This document shows, piece after piece, positions 49,965 through 63,700 of a stretch of DNA of 64,000 bases. A program made the position numbers and the translations under genes. The DNA is from Liquidambar formosana. Taxonomy: Eukaryota > Streptophyta > Magnoliopsida > Saxifragales > Altingiaceae. Each line of letters begins with the position of its first letter. Within the stretch, counting starts at the first letter, position 1. The stretch covers positions 30,167,478 through 30,231,477 of the forward strand of contig CM077833.1 of the NCBI GenBank assembly GCA_039720395.1, in the 5' to 3' direction. The notes beneath the pieces are model-generated. The model ran no database searches. It had not been told where the DNA came from and was given only the letters and a program-made list of their open reading frames with translations.

Positions 49965-50377
49965 CCCTCCCTTCTTCCCTTAAATGAATTGGGCTGTAAA
50001 TATAAAAGGTTAAAACAGGTATTTTCAAAAAAATATTTCATTTTGCTTGAAGAATCTTTTAAAAAATAGGTTTTGGAGTTAAAAAATCTTATGATGGGTT
50101 TTTTGTTAAAAGCAATTTCCTAATAGGGGTTATTGCTAATTTCCCCTTTTAAGAAAATGTTCCAGGTACTATAATGATTTTTTCCCTAAAGTTTTAAAAA
50201 TAAACCAGTATACATTGTAATTTTGGTTAGGGTTTCTATCATGACATAGAACTCGGAACGCAGAAGGCAGAACGACGATCTCCGATAGGGTTTCTATCGG
50301 CACTCAGAACTCCGACTCCGGCTCCGGTAGGGTTTCCATCCTCGTTCAGGTACCTTCAAAACCCTAATTCTCAAACA
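47348..50377. other. Spacer between the two helicase copies
   Basis: Copy 1 3' UTR runs to about 47460, where homology with copy 2 stops. The rest is A/T-rich with no gene: a poly(T)-bearing repeat at about 48350-48560, degenerate short-period repeats at 49140-49580, a CT-rich run (49920-49970), and from about 50224 the leader of copy 2. Two 76-85-codon frames at 49730-50069 are CT-derived and not accepted. Confidence 0.55.
49140..49580. repeat. Degenerate tandem repeats (46-bp and 83-bp periods)
   Basis: AAAATTTATACAT...CAATTTACTATTG repeats with a 46-bp period at about 49185-49270. AAAAAATAGTGTGCAACAGTA...ATATACTGTT repeats with an 83-bp period at about 49460-49575. Both share TTACTAT/AATAGTA palindromic cores. 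No coding potential. Confidence 0.65.
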
Positions 50378-52044
50378 ATGTCGTCCGAGACCCAGGACGA
50401 GGGTCTGAAAAAACTCGAGTATTTATCACTGGTTTCGAAGGTTTGTACGGAACTAGAGTCGCATCTAGGGTTTGGTGACAAAGTATTAGCTGAGTTCATC
50501 ACCGACATGGGGCGTAGTTGCCGAGACCGTCGACGAGTTCGACCTGAAATTGAAGGAAAACGGTGCTGAGATGCCCTGATTACTTTGTTCGGACGCTTCT
50601 GACTATAATTCACGCGATTCTTCCGCCAAAACCCAAATCTACAAAGGAAGTGAAGAAAGAGAGTAGCGATGGTAAGCAATCGCAATTCCCGGCTCTTGTG
50701 ATTGCGGATAGTAAGGATAAGGCGAAGGAACTCGAGAAAGAAATCGAGATGGAGGCGCGAGAGCGGCGTAGGGGTGATAAAGAAGAAGATGGTAAATATA
50801 GAGGTGGAGGTAGAGATAGAGATAGACGGTAGAGATAGGGATAGGGATTGGGAAAGAGATAGAGACCGGGACCGAGACAGGAGAGATAGGCACAGGGAGA
50901 GACATGACAGAGGTGACAGGCAGTAGAGATAGGGATGATAATGATGAGGATGGTGATAGAGGTGATTATAGGAGTAGGGGAAGGCATAGGGATCGAAGCG
51001 ACAAGAATAGGAGAGATGGGTATGAAGATATTGGGGATAATAGGGAGGATGGTGAAGATGGGGATGATGGGAGAATTAGCAGGGACCGAAGGAATGGACG
51101 GTACCAGTCGGATGAGCCGGAATTGTATAGAGTTTATAAGGGAAGGGTATCTAGAGTGATGGACACGGGTTGCTTTGTGAATTTGATTGATTTTAGGGGT
51201 AAAGAGGGTTTGGTGCATGTTTCTCAGATTTCGAGTAGGAGGGTTGGTAATGCCAAGGATGTCGTGAAGCGGGATCAAGAGGTCTTTGTTAAGGTGATTT
51301 CAGGTGTCGGGTCAGAAGTTGAGTCTTTCGATGAGGGATGTTGATCAGGATAGTGGTAAAGATTTGCTTCCGTTGAAGAAGAGTTTGGAGGACTGATGCT
51401 CTAAGGACAAACCCTTCAGGATCGAGGGATGGGCGAGTGACTAGGACAGGTCTTTCGGGGATTAGGATTGTGGAAGAGGATGATGCTGTTCCGTCAAGGC
51501 GGCCGTTGAAGCGAATGAGCTCACCAGAGAAGTGGGAAGCGAAGCAGCTGATGGCTTCAGGTGTTCTGGATGTTAGAGAGCATCCGATGTATGATGACGA
51601 TGGAGATGGATTGCTTTATCAGGAAGAGGGTGCTGAGGAAGAGCTTGAGATTGAGCTGAATGAGGATGAACCGGCCTTCTTGCAAGGGCAGAGCCGATAC
51701 TCGATGGACATGTCGCCTGTTAAGATTTTTAAGAATCCTGAGGGGTCATTGAGTCGTGCAGCTGCCCTTCAGTCCGCTCTCATTAAGGAGCGGAGAGAAG
51801 TACGCGAACAGCAGCAGAGAACAATGCTTGATTCGATCCCGAAAGATCTCAATCGTCCTTGGGAAGATCCAATGCCAGAGACAGGTGAGAGGCACCTTGC
51901 GCAGGAGCTAAGGGGTGTTGGCTTATCAGCCTATGACATGCCCGAATGGAAGAAGGATTCTTTTGGGAAAGCTCTGACTTTTGGGCAGAGATCAAAGCTC
52001 TCCATACAGGAAGCAGAGGCAGAGCTTGCCAATATACAAGTTGA

Positions 52045-52749
<705 letters not shown>

Positions 52750-53599
52750 TGAACTGATTATTTTACCAGTCTATAGTGCCCTTCCAAGTGAAATGCAGTC
52801 GAGGATTTTTGATCCTGCCCCTCCTGGGAAGAGGAAAGTGGTTGTGGCAACCAATATTGCTGAAGCTTCTTTGACCATCGATGGGATATTTTATGTCATT
52901 GACCCTGGGTTTGCAAAACAAAATGTCTATAATCCCAAACAAGGTCTTGATTCACTGATCATAACCCCTATTTCACAAGCATCAGCCAAGCAACGAGCGG
53001 GGCGCGCTGGGCGTACTGGGCCGGGGAAATGTTATCGCCTTTACACTGAGAGTGCGTATCGAAATGAGATGTCCCCTACCTCAATTCCGGAAATCCAAAG
53101 GATAAATCTTGGATTTACTACACTTACTATGAAGGCTATGGGGATAAATGATCTTCTGTCATTTGATTTTATGGATCCACCTTCGCCTCAAGCTCTCATT
53201 TCTGCCATGGAACAGCTGTACAGTCTTGGAGCTTTGGACGAGGAGGGGCTTCTGACCAAATTGGGCAGGAAAATGGCTGAATTTCCACTGGATCCACCGC
53301 TATCTAAGATGCTGCTTGCCAGTGTAGACCTTGGATGCAGTGATGAGATTTTGACAATCATTGCAATGATTCAGACTGGGAATATCTTTTATCGGCCAAG
53401 GGAGAAACAAGCCCAAGCAGATCAAAAGAGGGCGAAGTTTTTCCAGCCCGAGGGAGACCATCTAACTTTGCTTGCTGTTTATGAAGCTTGGAAAGCTAAG
53501 AATTTTTCTGGGCCTTGGTGTTTTGAGAACTTTGTTCAGTCACGGTCCTTGAGGAGGGCACAGGATGTCAGAAAGCAGCTTCTCGCCATCATGGACAAG

Positions 53600-53690
53600 T
53601 ATGATCTTCTATCCTGTTCTTTTATATTTTGCATCACGATTGTTTATGATCTTCTATCCTCTTCTGTTATATTTTGCATCACAATTGTTT
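53600..53690. repeat. 45-bp local duplication at the copy 2 exon 1 donor
   Basis: TATGATCTTCTATCC...TATATTTTGCATCAC occurs twice in succession, starting at about 53601 and 53645. Copy 1 has it once. The second unit lacks the AAGTATG donor context, so the original splice site at 53604 remains the only good one. Confidence 0.75.
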
Positions 53691-53892
53691 TTTGCCTTGA
53701 ACTTATTCCTCAAGAGTTTACTTTTTATTTACTGTTCTAACACATCTTAGTTGCATGGGACTATGGCTATGGTAGTTTTTTCTTGAACATGTCTGTTTTT
53801 ATTGGTCCTTTCTGATGGAAATTAAGAGGGACCAATCTTTTAATCACACTTAGTTTGAGTAGTGTCCAAATTTAAGGTTGTTCAATGTATAT

Positions 53893-54405
53893 CCATAGTT
53901 ATTAAAGGTGCAAGGCACACTTAGGCGCGAAGGACTCCTGGGGCCTAGACGCAAAGTGCAAAAGCAAGCGAGGGCCTGAGGGAAGCAAGGCGCACATTTT
54001 AAAGAAAATAAATTAAAACATTTGATTAAATGCAACTAACAAATAATTCAAAATATAAACAACCTGCACAACACTCGTTAATTAGTAGATTTCTAGTTCA
54101 TTAAAATTTTTATTTTCTAGTTTACTAAAATTAATTTTCTGGTACAAATTCTTGTTCGTTAAAATTTTTATTTTTTGCATCAATAATTTCAATAGGAAAA
54201 TCAGTATACTGGAACAAGAAGAGGATGCAGGAAGAGGATTACGATGATTCAAAATTACAAATTCAATATACGAAGTACATTGAAATTACAAGAAGAGGGT
54301 GATAATACATTTTTTTTTTTTTTCCAATCAAAAATTTTTTCTTATAAATTTTTCGCTTCAAATAATTTTTTGGAAGTACAAGAAGGTAAAGATGATACAA
54401 ATTTG

Positions 54406-54437
<32 letters not shown>

Positions 54438-54825
54438 AAGAAGAATACCTTGTTTAAAAAATGAAAATCAAAGGAGAATAAAATCGAAGTAGAAGAGGAA
54501 GAGCTACACACCTGTTCAAAGAGGGCTACAGGCAGGTGTGAAGAAGGTTGGAGGCTGTTCAGAGAGGGCTAGGGCTAGAAACTAGATTTTACTTTTATTT
54601 CTGCCCTCTTTATTTATTTAATGTTTGATCAAGCTAATTGTTATAAATAATATCTGATATAAAACGGAATTAAAACTCCTTTTTTTTTTTTAATTAAAAA
54701 AAAAGGGAAAAAAGGAAAAAAAGAAGAAAGTGGGTCACTCAAGCGTGCCTTTTCTGGGCCTTGGGCTTCAAAAAAAGCCCAAAAGCGTGCCTGAAGCCCT
54801 GCGCCTTGCCGATTTTCACAACTAT
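53893..54825. mobile_element. AAGGCGC-type repeat element in the helicase copy 2 intron
   Basis: Starts CATAGTTATTAAAGGTGCAA, GGCACACTTAGGCGC and ends TGCGCCTTGCCGATTTTCAC, AACTATG, roughly inverse to each other. Contains a (GAA)n run at 54410-54443. It is longer than its counterpart at 44858-45665, and both sit at the same position of the helicase intron. Confidence 0.45.
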
Positions 54826-56470
54826 GTGTATATCTGGTATTACATTCATGCTATCGATTATATCAGTGGTTTCTCATATGTTTTGATATAGGTAATTTCA
54901 TTTGGACTACAAGCTTTCGATCATTGTTTATTTTTTGGTCGATGTTGTTTTTCGGTCGAGTGAAAGATTGGTTATTTACCTGCATTTCTTTTTTGAAAGA
55001 ACAGTGACTTTATTTTCTTCATTTACAGGAGTTCAAAGAGAATTAGAGTTTTCATTTGATTATTTATTTATTTATTTGGTCGCTAGTATGATGGTACGCA
55101 TTACCCATCTCTGTAGGGACAAATAAAAACCTAGACCTGTTCAATCCACACCCACTCGATTACCAGCTGAGCTAAAGCTTGTTGGTTAGAAATCATCTTA
55201 TTGTATCATGTGGCATTTCGTTCTGGTAGGTTGTGCAGATTTTTTGCTTCTCATACTTCAGGATTTCATCTTAAATACATTCCAGTCAAGTTCCAACTTC
55301 AAACCATGCACTTTGATACATCATCGGTAGGGGAAATTAGAAATCATCTAAATGTCCTATCCTGCATCTGCATTTTGTTCTGCTTAGTTGTTCCCATTGT
55401 GCACTTTAAAAACCCATCCCTGGTTTGGGTACAGTGGTTCTGTTTCTGGTCTTTGAGTGATAATTTGGTTTTCACAATTTGTCTACCAATGGTAACCTTC
55501 TCACCACCATTGGTATTAGGATTACTGTTGTAGACTTATTTTTTAAAGCGAATATTACTTGTGAATGTTCTTCAGGGCATGGTTTTTCTTTTAAATTTGC
55601 TCCATTAGTTCCTTAGTCTCAACTCTTTTTCAAAATTTACTATTTACATCAAATCCAGCATTGTTAGTTGCAAAATTGCTAGTGTTTGCTCCTGTACGTT
55701 GCTGTTTCTTCAGATGTGACCACATTAGTTACCACTTACCACAGAGTTCTCTCACACAATGTTTTATGTAATTGTTTAGTTAAATTCATGTGGAAGAAAA
55801 TTTTTTAGTGCAACCCACACATTCATGGGATACAACCCCAATGCATGGTGCTGATGCTAATAAGATCAGCACTTGCTGACCTGAAAATCCCTGCATTGTG
55901 GAAAATGGAAATCCTGGTCAATTTTGGTAGATGCAGAATTGATTGTGTCACTTTGTCATAACTTGTAGTGGAGCAAACAAGTTGGTAATTTTTATTTCAT
56001 TTGTACCGTATTTATACTGATGGAAGAAATTAACAGCTTGTATTAAATGCCTTATATATTTAATGCTGCATTTCAGGTATAAATTGGACGTTATGAGTGC
56101 TGGGAAGAATTTTACGAAGATAAGGAAAGCAATCACAGCAGGTTTCTTTTTCCATGCAGCTAGAAAGGACCCGCAGGAGGGTTATAGGACCCTAGTTGAG
56201 AACCAGCCAGTTTATATTCACCCAAGCAGTGCTCTTTTCCAAAGACAGCCAGACTGGGTGATCTACCATGAGTTGGTGATGACTACGAAAGAGTACATGC
56301 GCGAGGTCACAGTAGTAGACCCCAAATGGCTTGTGGAATTGGCACCGAGATTCTTTAAAGTGGCAGACCCGACAAAGATGAGCAAGCGCAAGCGTCAAGA
56401 ACGCATTGAGCCACTTTACGATAGATACCATGAACCAAACTCTTGGCGTTTGAGTAAACGGCGTGCATGA

Positions 56471-59175
56471 TTTGTGCTTCTCTTGCTGCAGTGTCAACAG
56501 GTCTTAGATCACAAATTGATTGTTCTTGTTGTAAATGTCAATATTATCTCTGTATAATTTTATGAGCTGATTTTTGATGCTTTTGAGAACCTCAATTGAT
56601 GGTAATGGAGGTTCACTCCAAATTTTTGGATGGTTGCTTTTTCCTTCAATTTCTTTGTTTATACTGTATTTTGTATTTCATTAGAAAAGGAATGGATTTA
56701 TATATAAGGAGCCCATGGTATGGGATGATGGTATAGCTATCTGGAAAAATGATCAGCGTGCCACATCTACTGTTCTCTATATATCTTTGAATTTCCATTT
56801 GTTGTCGTTGTTGAGTTACTAACTTTGCAATATTTGTGATTTGGCAGTTGCTATCTCTGTGAGTCTCCACGTGCCCTCACCAATCACCATTGGTACTACT
56901 CTGTTTCTTTTAAAAGTTAGTTTAACTGTGTTTTTCCCCTATATGTTATTGCTTTAAGTGGCATTTTTCTTGAGTGGTTCGAGTTTTTGCTGATGTTTTT
57001 CTTTGTTTTAGCATCCAAATGTGTAGCTATTTGTGCTTGCCATTCACAGGATTTAATTGGCAATTTCCCTGATTTACCAGTATATTTGTCAAATTGATAG
57101 GTTTTAAATGAGTTTTTTTCTTTTCTTTTATTTCTAGTAGTGATATTAAGTCATAACTAATATGGAATGATATGCATTTTTCACCTTAATGCCATGTTTG
57201 TTTAGCTGAAATGGAATCACAGAGTAGTATCAATTGAGAACTAGCACGTCTATATTCACCCTTGCGGTGGACAGAGACGGCCAGACTAGGTCATCTACCA
57301 TAAGTCCATTACCTGGTGGTAATGACTATGAAGGAGTATGTGTGAGGTGGGGAGCCCAAATGGCTTGTGGAAGCAGCACAGAGATTCTTCAAAGTGGTAG
57401 ATTGACAAATATGAGCCACTGCAAGTGTCAAAAATGTATTTGAAACTACAGATATTATGAACCTTGGGGTGTCAATTTAATGGCGTGCATGATTTGTGCT
57501 CCATTGAGGGTTTTGGTAATCATATTATCTTTGTGGAGAGAGTTCTATTGACTTAAAATCTCTCAATGATGGTTTCGGAGGGGTTCTCAAATTTTCCAGG
57601 TTGGTTGCTTCTTCTTCCTGCTAGCTAGCAGCATTCTTCCCCCATTTTTTTTTCCCCATTTAATTGAAGTTTGTGGCAAATAATGGGGTGACTAAAATGC
57701 TCTCATACAGGCGTAGATTATTTTGTAAATCCATAAAACCGAGGAACTATTTTTCTCTCTCATCTTAACATTTCCTCCACTATGGAGCTTTTATTTCCTG
57801 AAAATTTAGGGAAGACTATGATGTAATGAATTTGTGATCCATGTTATCAATTAAACCCTCAGGCCCCATGAATTTATTTATTTTTGGTTGGGGGAGGGAG
57901 GGTGGGGGTTTTAGGAAATTAAAGGTGCAAAATGCGGTGGTTTGGATTTTGTTTGTTGATAATAACAACTTTTGACACATTGTTTTCCCGAAATCTAGCA
58001 CAGCGAAACAAGTAGCAGGCTTGCAGCATCCCCTTTTCCTTTTGTAGCGTACCCCGCAGCCCATGCTTCTTTGCTTTACTTTCAGATATCAATCACAACT
58101 ATTACAGCCCTACACCTTCTTTTTGTGCATGTGTTTTCCAGATTGAGGCTTTAGTGGTTATTCTGCAATTATTGCATTTAATCATTTAACTTATAATTTC
58201 AACGCTTCTTGATCTTCTCTCCCTACCCGGTCTTTGCGGGTCTTTTCCTTTCCCCACCTTCCGATTATAAAATCTGTAACGTCAACAGCGTGATGTGTTG
58301 CCGTTGCGGACGTTTTGACTTTTAAGTTAAGCAAACGATCCTAGACCGTTCGATCTTCTTCACCAATTCACGAGGAAATATTTTGTATCTCAAGTAGGAC
58401 CCACCAGTCTTGGATCCACTCCATGCTGATGTTCACGCGTGTACTGCTTGATCAATAGAGGATCTCTACCATTCCATACAAGTTTTTTTTTTTTTTTTCA
58501 TTAGTGAATATTCAAGATAAATTTGATTAAGGATTGATTTTCGACTTTATTAATTGAATTGAGATCACACTGGATTTTTAACATAATTCTTAACTTATTA
58601 GATCTTGCGAAATTTCAACCTTATTATTCTGTTACAAATATTTATTTTTTCAATTAAGTTTTTTAAAAATCATTGTATTTAAGTGATATCTAATAAATTA
58701 ATAATTATATAAATAATTGATTACAACAACCCAAAGTGGAATTTTATTTTATTTTTTGGTTATATAACAACCCAAAACGTTTGTGTTTTATAAAACATTT
58801 TTTTTTTTTTTTTTTTTTGGGTACAACAACCTAAAACGTTTGTGTTTTATAAAACAATGAGTTCAACCATTAATCCAACTATTGAGCTTAAAGCATTTAA
58901 TCACCAAAGGTGGTAGCTTTAGTAGTGAAGGCTTTGGTTATCAGATGGTTGCGAGTTCGAGACATGACGTTTCTTTTGGATTCTTTTCATTTTGATCAAC
59001 TATGTAACCACTAAGATCTTTGATGGGATTGGGATGACAGGTTTACCCTTTGGATAAACTAATTATGATTCATTGGATATTTCTTAATAAATATAAATTA
59101 TTGATGATAATGTCTGAGGGGAATTGCTATCGTTAGTCACCCAATCTACCCTTTCTACTTAGCCCCAAAAAAAAA

Positions 59176-59206
<31 letters not shown>

Positions 59207-59480
59207 GAGAAAGAAGAAGGAGAGGTTGAAGCATTTAAGGTATTTACTATTTAGCATCCAAAGCTCGCATATTTAACTCCACAACCGACAACGACCTATT
59301 CAGGAAAATTACAATGTCTGAATTTCATAATCCAATCTCTCCAAAAACTTTATTACGACATGTCCCTAATTCTTTAACCCTCTCTCTTTCCCACTTGCTC
59401 CACTCCACAAATCTCACTCCTACCTCTCTCTCTCTCTCTCTCTACTTCTCTCTCTAGACGGAAGCAGAAGCAGAACTGTG
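56471..59480. other. Region downstream of the helicase cluster
   Basis: Copy 2 3' UTR to about 56600, then unassigned sequence, the exon 2 relic at 57236-57610, poly(T) tracts, a duplicated CGTTTGTGTTTTATAAAACA phrase at about 58779 and 58838, a poly(A) run at 59165-59191 and the promoter/leader of the methyltransferase with CT repeats at 59423-59457. No other gene found. Confidence 0.5.
57236..57610 (+). pseudogene. Third, decayed copy of the helicase last exon and 3' UTR
   Basis: GAGAACTAGCACGTCTATAT followed by TCACCC, GACAGAGACGGCCAGACTAG, TCATCTACCATAAG and AAATGGCTTGTGGAA match the exon 2 order of the helicase ([25 protein letters not shown]). It ends GGCGTGCATGATTTGTGCT, the same stop-codon context as both other copies. 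Similarity goes on into the 3' UTR (CTCAATGATGG, GGTTGGTTGCTTC). Stops and deletions are many. No exon 1 relic was seen upstream, so only the tail survives or was duplicated. Confidence 0.7.
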
Positions 59481-60743
59481 ATGGGCTCTGTTTCACTGAA
59501 AATAGGAGATGGAACAGCCAGATTCAAAAGTGCGACACTGTGTTCATCGGCCGTCAACATCCTCATGCTCTTCTCAGTTCTCACCACTAACCTCTTCGCT
59601 CTCTACGCCTTCACATCCTCCCCAAAAGACCACCAAACCCACTCAATTCACCACCCTCACAAGAACATCTCTCTCATCTCCGAACAAGTCTCATTGATCC
59701 TCAGAGAGATCGATTCTTCACAAAAACAACTTGCCCAGATGGAGAAAGAGCTTCTCGGCTACGAAAGCATCGATCTTTCGAGACCCAACATCGCGAGCGA
59801 GCTCAAACTCTTCCTCCAACACCATCAGCTTCCTCTGGGTAAAGATTCAAGAAGTGGGATCACTGAAATGGTAGCCTCTGTGGGTCATTCTTGTGAGAAA
59901 TCTGTGGATTTGTTGTCTCAGTACATGAGTTACAAGGTCTCTGGCCCTTGCCCTGATGATTGGAGCCTTGCCCAGAAGCTGATTTTGAGAGGGTGTGAGC
60001 CTTTACCAAGGAGGAGGTGCTTCGCCAAGACTATTCCTAAGGTGGGTCTTTACCCTTTCCCCGTTTCACTTTGGAAGCCAATTAGTGATAAAATTGTTGT
60101 ATGGAGTGGTTTAGGTTGTAAGAATTTCGAGTGTTTGAATAGTAAGAAATTGAGCAGAGATTGTGTTGGTTGTTTTGATTTGGTAAATGGGTTTGAGAAT
60201 CAGAGGTTTGTGAAGGCTAGAGGCAAGAATGATTTTCTTATTAATGATGTGCTGGCTTTGGGAAGTGGTGGAATCAGAATAGGGTTTGATATTGGAGGCG
60301 GGTCTGGGAGCTTTGCTGCTCGAATGGCAGAAAAGAATGTGACTGTGATCACTTCCACTTTGAATATCGATGCCCCATTTAGCGAATTCATCGCTGCGAG
60401 AGGGCTTTTTCCGCTGTACTTGAGTTTAGATCATAGGTTCCCTTTCTATGATAATGTGTTCGATATAATTCATGCAGCTAGCGGATTGGATGTGGGTGTC
60501 CAAGCGGAGAAATTGGAGTTCTTGATGTTTGATATTGATCGCATTTTGAGGGCTGGTGGATTGTTTTGGTTGGACAATTTTTACTGTGCCAATGAAGAGA
60601 AGAAAAAGGCTTTAACCCGATTGATTGAGCGGTTTGGATATAAAAAGCTGAAGTGGGTTGTAGGGGAGAGGCCAGAGTCAGCTGTGGCAGGGAAATCTGA
60701 AATTTATTTGTCGGCTGTTCTACAGAAGCCAGTAAGAGTATGA
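59481..60743 (+). CDS. Probable membrane-anchored methyltransferase, At1g29790-like
   Basis: Single-exon gene, 420 aa. Likely a type II membrane protein of the secretory pathway with an S-adenosylmethionine-dependent methyltransferase domain; substrate unknown. Start at ATG 59481 (MGSVSLKIGDG), with a CT-rich leader before it. A signal-anchor helix lies at about aa 22-44 (SAVNILMLFSVLTTNLFALY), followed by a coiled-coil-like stalk (VSLILREIDSSQKQLAQMEK). A Cys-rich middle part (CPDDWSLAQKL, LILRGCEPLPRRRC) is typical of this plant family. Motif I is IGFDIGGGSGSFAARM (about aa 267-282); the post-motif VTVITSTLNIDAP, then FDIIHAASGLDV and the late motif ILRAGGLFWLDNFYC fit a class I fold. Full length, no defects. 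Confidence 0.85.
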   Translation: MGSVSLKIGDGTARFKSATLCSSAVNILMLFSVLTTNLFALYAFTSSPKDHQTHSIHHPHKNISLISEQVSLILREIDSSQKQLAQMEKELLGYESIDLSRPNIASELKLFLQHHQLPLGKDSRSGITEMVASVGHSCEKSVDLLSQYMSYKVSGPCPDDWSLAQKLILRGCEPLPRRRCFAKTIPKVGLYPFPVSLWKPISDKIVVWSGLGCKNFECLNSKKLSRDCVGCFDLVNGFENQRFVKARGKNDFLINDVLALGSGGIRIGFDIGGGSGSFAARMAEKNVTVITSTLNIDAPFSEFIAARGLFPLYLSLDHRFPFYDNVFDIIHAASGLDVGVQAEKLEFLMFDIDRILRAGGLFWLDNFYCANEEKKKALTRLIERFGYKKLKWVVGERPESAVAGKSEIYLSAVLQKPVRV

Positions 60744-63700
60744 TGATTAGGTGATCTAACTGGAAACTGCAAGAGGTAAGAATACTGTTGCTACTTCTGG
60801 CTTTGTTCACACAGAATTTGTGTGAGTTTATTGCCTTCATCATCCTCTAGGAATTTGTTTTCAATGTGGAATAAGTGAATTGCATTGGTTGTTTCTTTTC
60901 CAATACTGCAAACCAGCAGTGAAGGATGATATCTGTTTCTGTAATATTAGGGGCTATTATATCTTTTGTTCTGTAACTTAGGTGATAAGACTTCACTTAT
61001 TTGGATAATCAACTTTCAGGAAATGATAAAATCATAGTGTATTCTTGAACTTGTGAAATATTTAATATTTGAAGTTTTAATACTGAATGACCCTATCTCT
61101 GGATGAATTTGACTTTGCAGCTTGTAAGATGCCTCTTTGTTTATATATTGAATCTCTAATGAAATGCCTTTGTAACTTCTGATTTATTTGTATTGTTATA
61201 CTTGGTTGTAATTGCTAAATCACGGCTTATTAATGAGACAAACAAACGAATCTCAAGTACAAAATATTGTGATTTTTTTTCCCAGGATCTTTAAACAATA
61301 AGTTTCCAATAATGTTTGCGATGATATTTATAGTCTCTGGTTTCAAGTTTTAACTGCTGCAACCTAGTCAAATGGTAGTTAGCATCTAGTTCATTTGCAG
61401 AGTATGTCCTATTTGACCTGTTGGGCTAACTGGGTTTTCTGCTAGTCATGTGTGTGGATGAGAGCTTCTAAAGTAATTGTTGTTTTTGTTGCGTTTTGGC
61501 CACCCTGGAAATGCAACTGCACAAACTGTTGTCCATCATTTTACAATCTTCTGCCTTTTCATACCTATTCAAGCATTCTTTTGTTGACATAACCCACTCC
61601 TAAATACCCTGTCTGGAGCTGCTTACTCGTAAATCGTAACAAATTACCTAAGACTCATGAGCTCCAATGCACCAACTTAGGTCAATCTAAAATTTTCTAC
61701 ACAAACGATTTTTTTCTAAATCTGTTGATCAATCTTATTCAACTAAGAAGTTTCCTGGGATGAGCAGGTAGGCACCTGCCTTTGATAGTATCTACAAACT
61801 CATATCATATTGTCAAAAAATAATTAAATTGGAGCTGAGGCTTGAAGATGAGGAGTTTCTCTCATGAAAAGGGATGTAATGTTCATATTGTTGAAACAAA
61901 TGATACCTCCATGCTAGAAACAGATTGTGTGTTTTGGGATGTTGTTTTGTGGGGTCTTTGTATACTGACAATCTTTACCTTATTGTCGCTTTAGGCATCT
62001 CTTCACCAATTAGGCACTTAGTCTTGCTTCTGGAACCCGGATATGTGTGGTTATATTGAATAAACTTGAATTTGGTGAGTCCACAGTTTGTGCGGCTGAA
62101 TGTGTTTTTGGCATTCTGTTACACCTCTTGTGGTTAATGGTTATGTATGATGATATTCTCTCTCATACTATGTCATTTATTTTATTTTATTTTTGCATCC
62201 TAAGGATGATTTTGGCATGCATCTAGAAAGCCACATCTCACAAAAAATAAAGGAAGCTACTTTCCTTCATTGTAGAAAATTATTGACAACAAACCATGCA
62301 TCAGTTAATCTTCTTGTGCTGGAAATACAATTATAGTAGGGTTCTCCAGAAGCCATTGCTTGGATATACTTTTATATTGTATTGAATCAGTCTGAAATGT
62401 GTAGTTTGTTTCTTTATCATTTTGTCTTAATTCTATATTCCTGAGATTTCTATCGCTGGCTCTCTTTGGAATAAGGTAATATAGGTGCTTGCTGAACTTG
62501 TGGTCTTGTATTTTTTAACCTCTTGCAGTCCCTTTTAGAGTTCTCTATGGTCAAACTCTCTTCCTGTTCAACCGTACCAATGATGTCTATTTCTCCAATG
62601 AGCAGAAAGAATATATGAATAAATAAAATAGATGTCTATTTCTCCTGATGCGTTAAAGCCTACTTTATTAATATAATTACCCTTGTCTCTTCCTAAAAGT
62701 ACTCCTATTCTCCCATTGTCGTGATGGAGGCTTAATTGTTGTATTTGATGACCCTAATTACCACATGACTCGAATCGCATAACTTTTCATGTCGCAATTA
62801 TTTTTGCTAATCTTATTTGCACACTGCCATCCATCCCCTAATATCAGCCTTTTTTTTACAGTGAATTACTGTATCTGCTTTTTTCATCAGTTCGATTTTT
62901 ATCTTCTTCGTGTAATTATTGCTCAACTTGATAACTTGCCATGGTGCATTATTAAAGGGTAGTTAATGACTTGCCTTTGCACCCCCATGTATGGTCCAAT
63001 ATAAGGTTGTGACATTTACCTGACTATCAAAGAGGGTCCATTTCTCTGTTTCATTTTCATTTCTCAGACTGCATATGAATTATTAGTCAGTCAAAAAGTG
63101 CAAGCTTGAGTTATAGGTTTACTGAAAAATGATCATGAAATTCAGGGAAGTAAATGGGATTTAAATTACAAAAAGAAAAGAAAAAAAAGAAAAAAGAACT
63201 CATTTCCGAAAGTGGTCCAGTAAAACATTTAACTGCTGGACCACCTGATGTTTAACAATGTGTGCTTTTTTTGGTTTAGACTGCACTGTTCTGGCTATGA
63301 TGCAACTAGTGGTTCGATACTCTATCCAAATTTGCATTTATTGAGATTCCTTACTCAGAAGTGGTACACTTAGGGCGCATTTGGGCAGCTCACATAAAAT
63401 AAATCATGTCATTCTGTTTTACATTGTAGGGATGTTCTTTTTAGTTTATGGCATTTTTCATGGGTCTATGTTTGTCGATAGGAGGCAATCATTTCTGGAA
63501 TTCCATGACATGGGTCTGCTTCATTTTTATTATTGTTTCCAGTGTTGGCTTCTTCATTTTCTGTAATGGCTCCATTCAAGGGTATGGAATTGTGCTGAGA
63601 AGACCAAAATGAAATTGTCTGCATTTTCCATGTGAACAGATAATGTCGAAGGCACGTTCAGAAACTTGTCGGTCATGATCTTGACCAATGGCCGTTCTTT

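Noticed and set aside
50610..51278. 222-codon minus-strand frame
   Set aside because: Same repeat-driven shadow in helicase copy 2.
58915..58975. tRNA-like boxes (GAGTTCGAGAC phrase)
   Set aside because: A single B-box-like phrase without a foldable cloverleaf or a proper A-box spacing; at most a SINE scrap.
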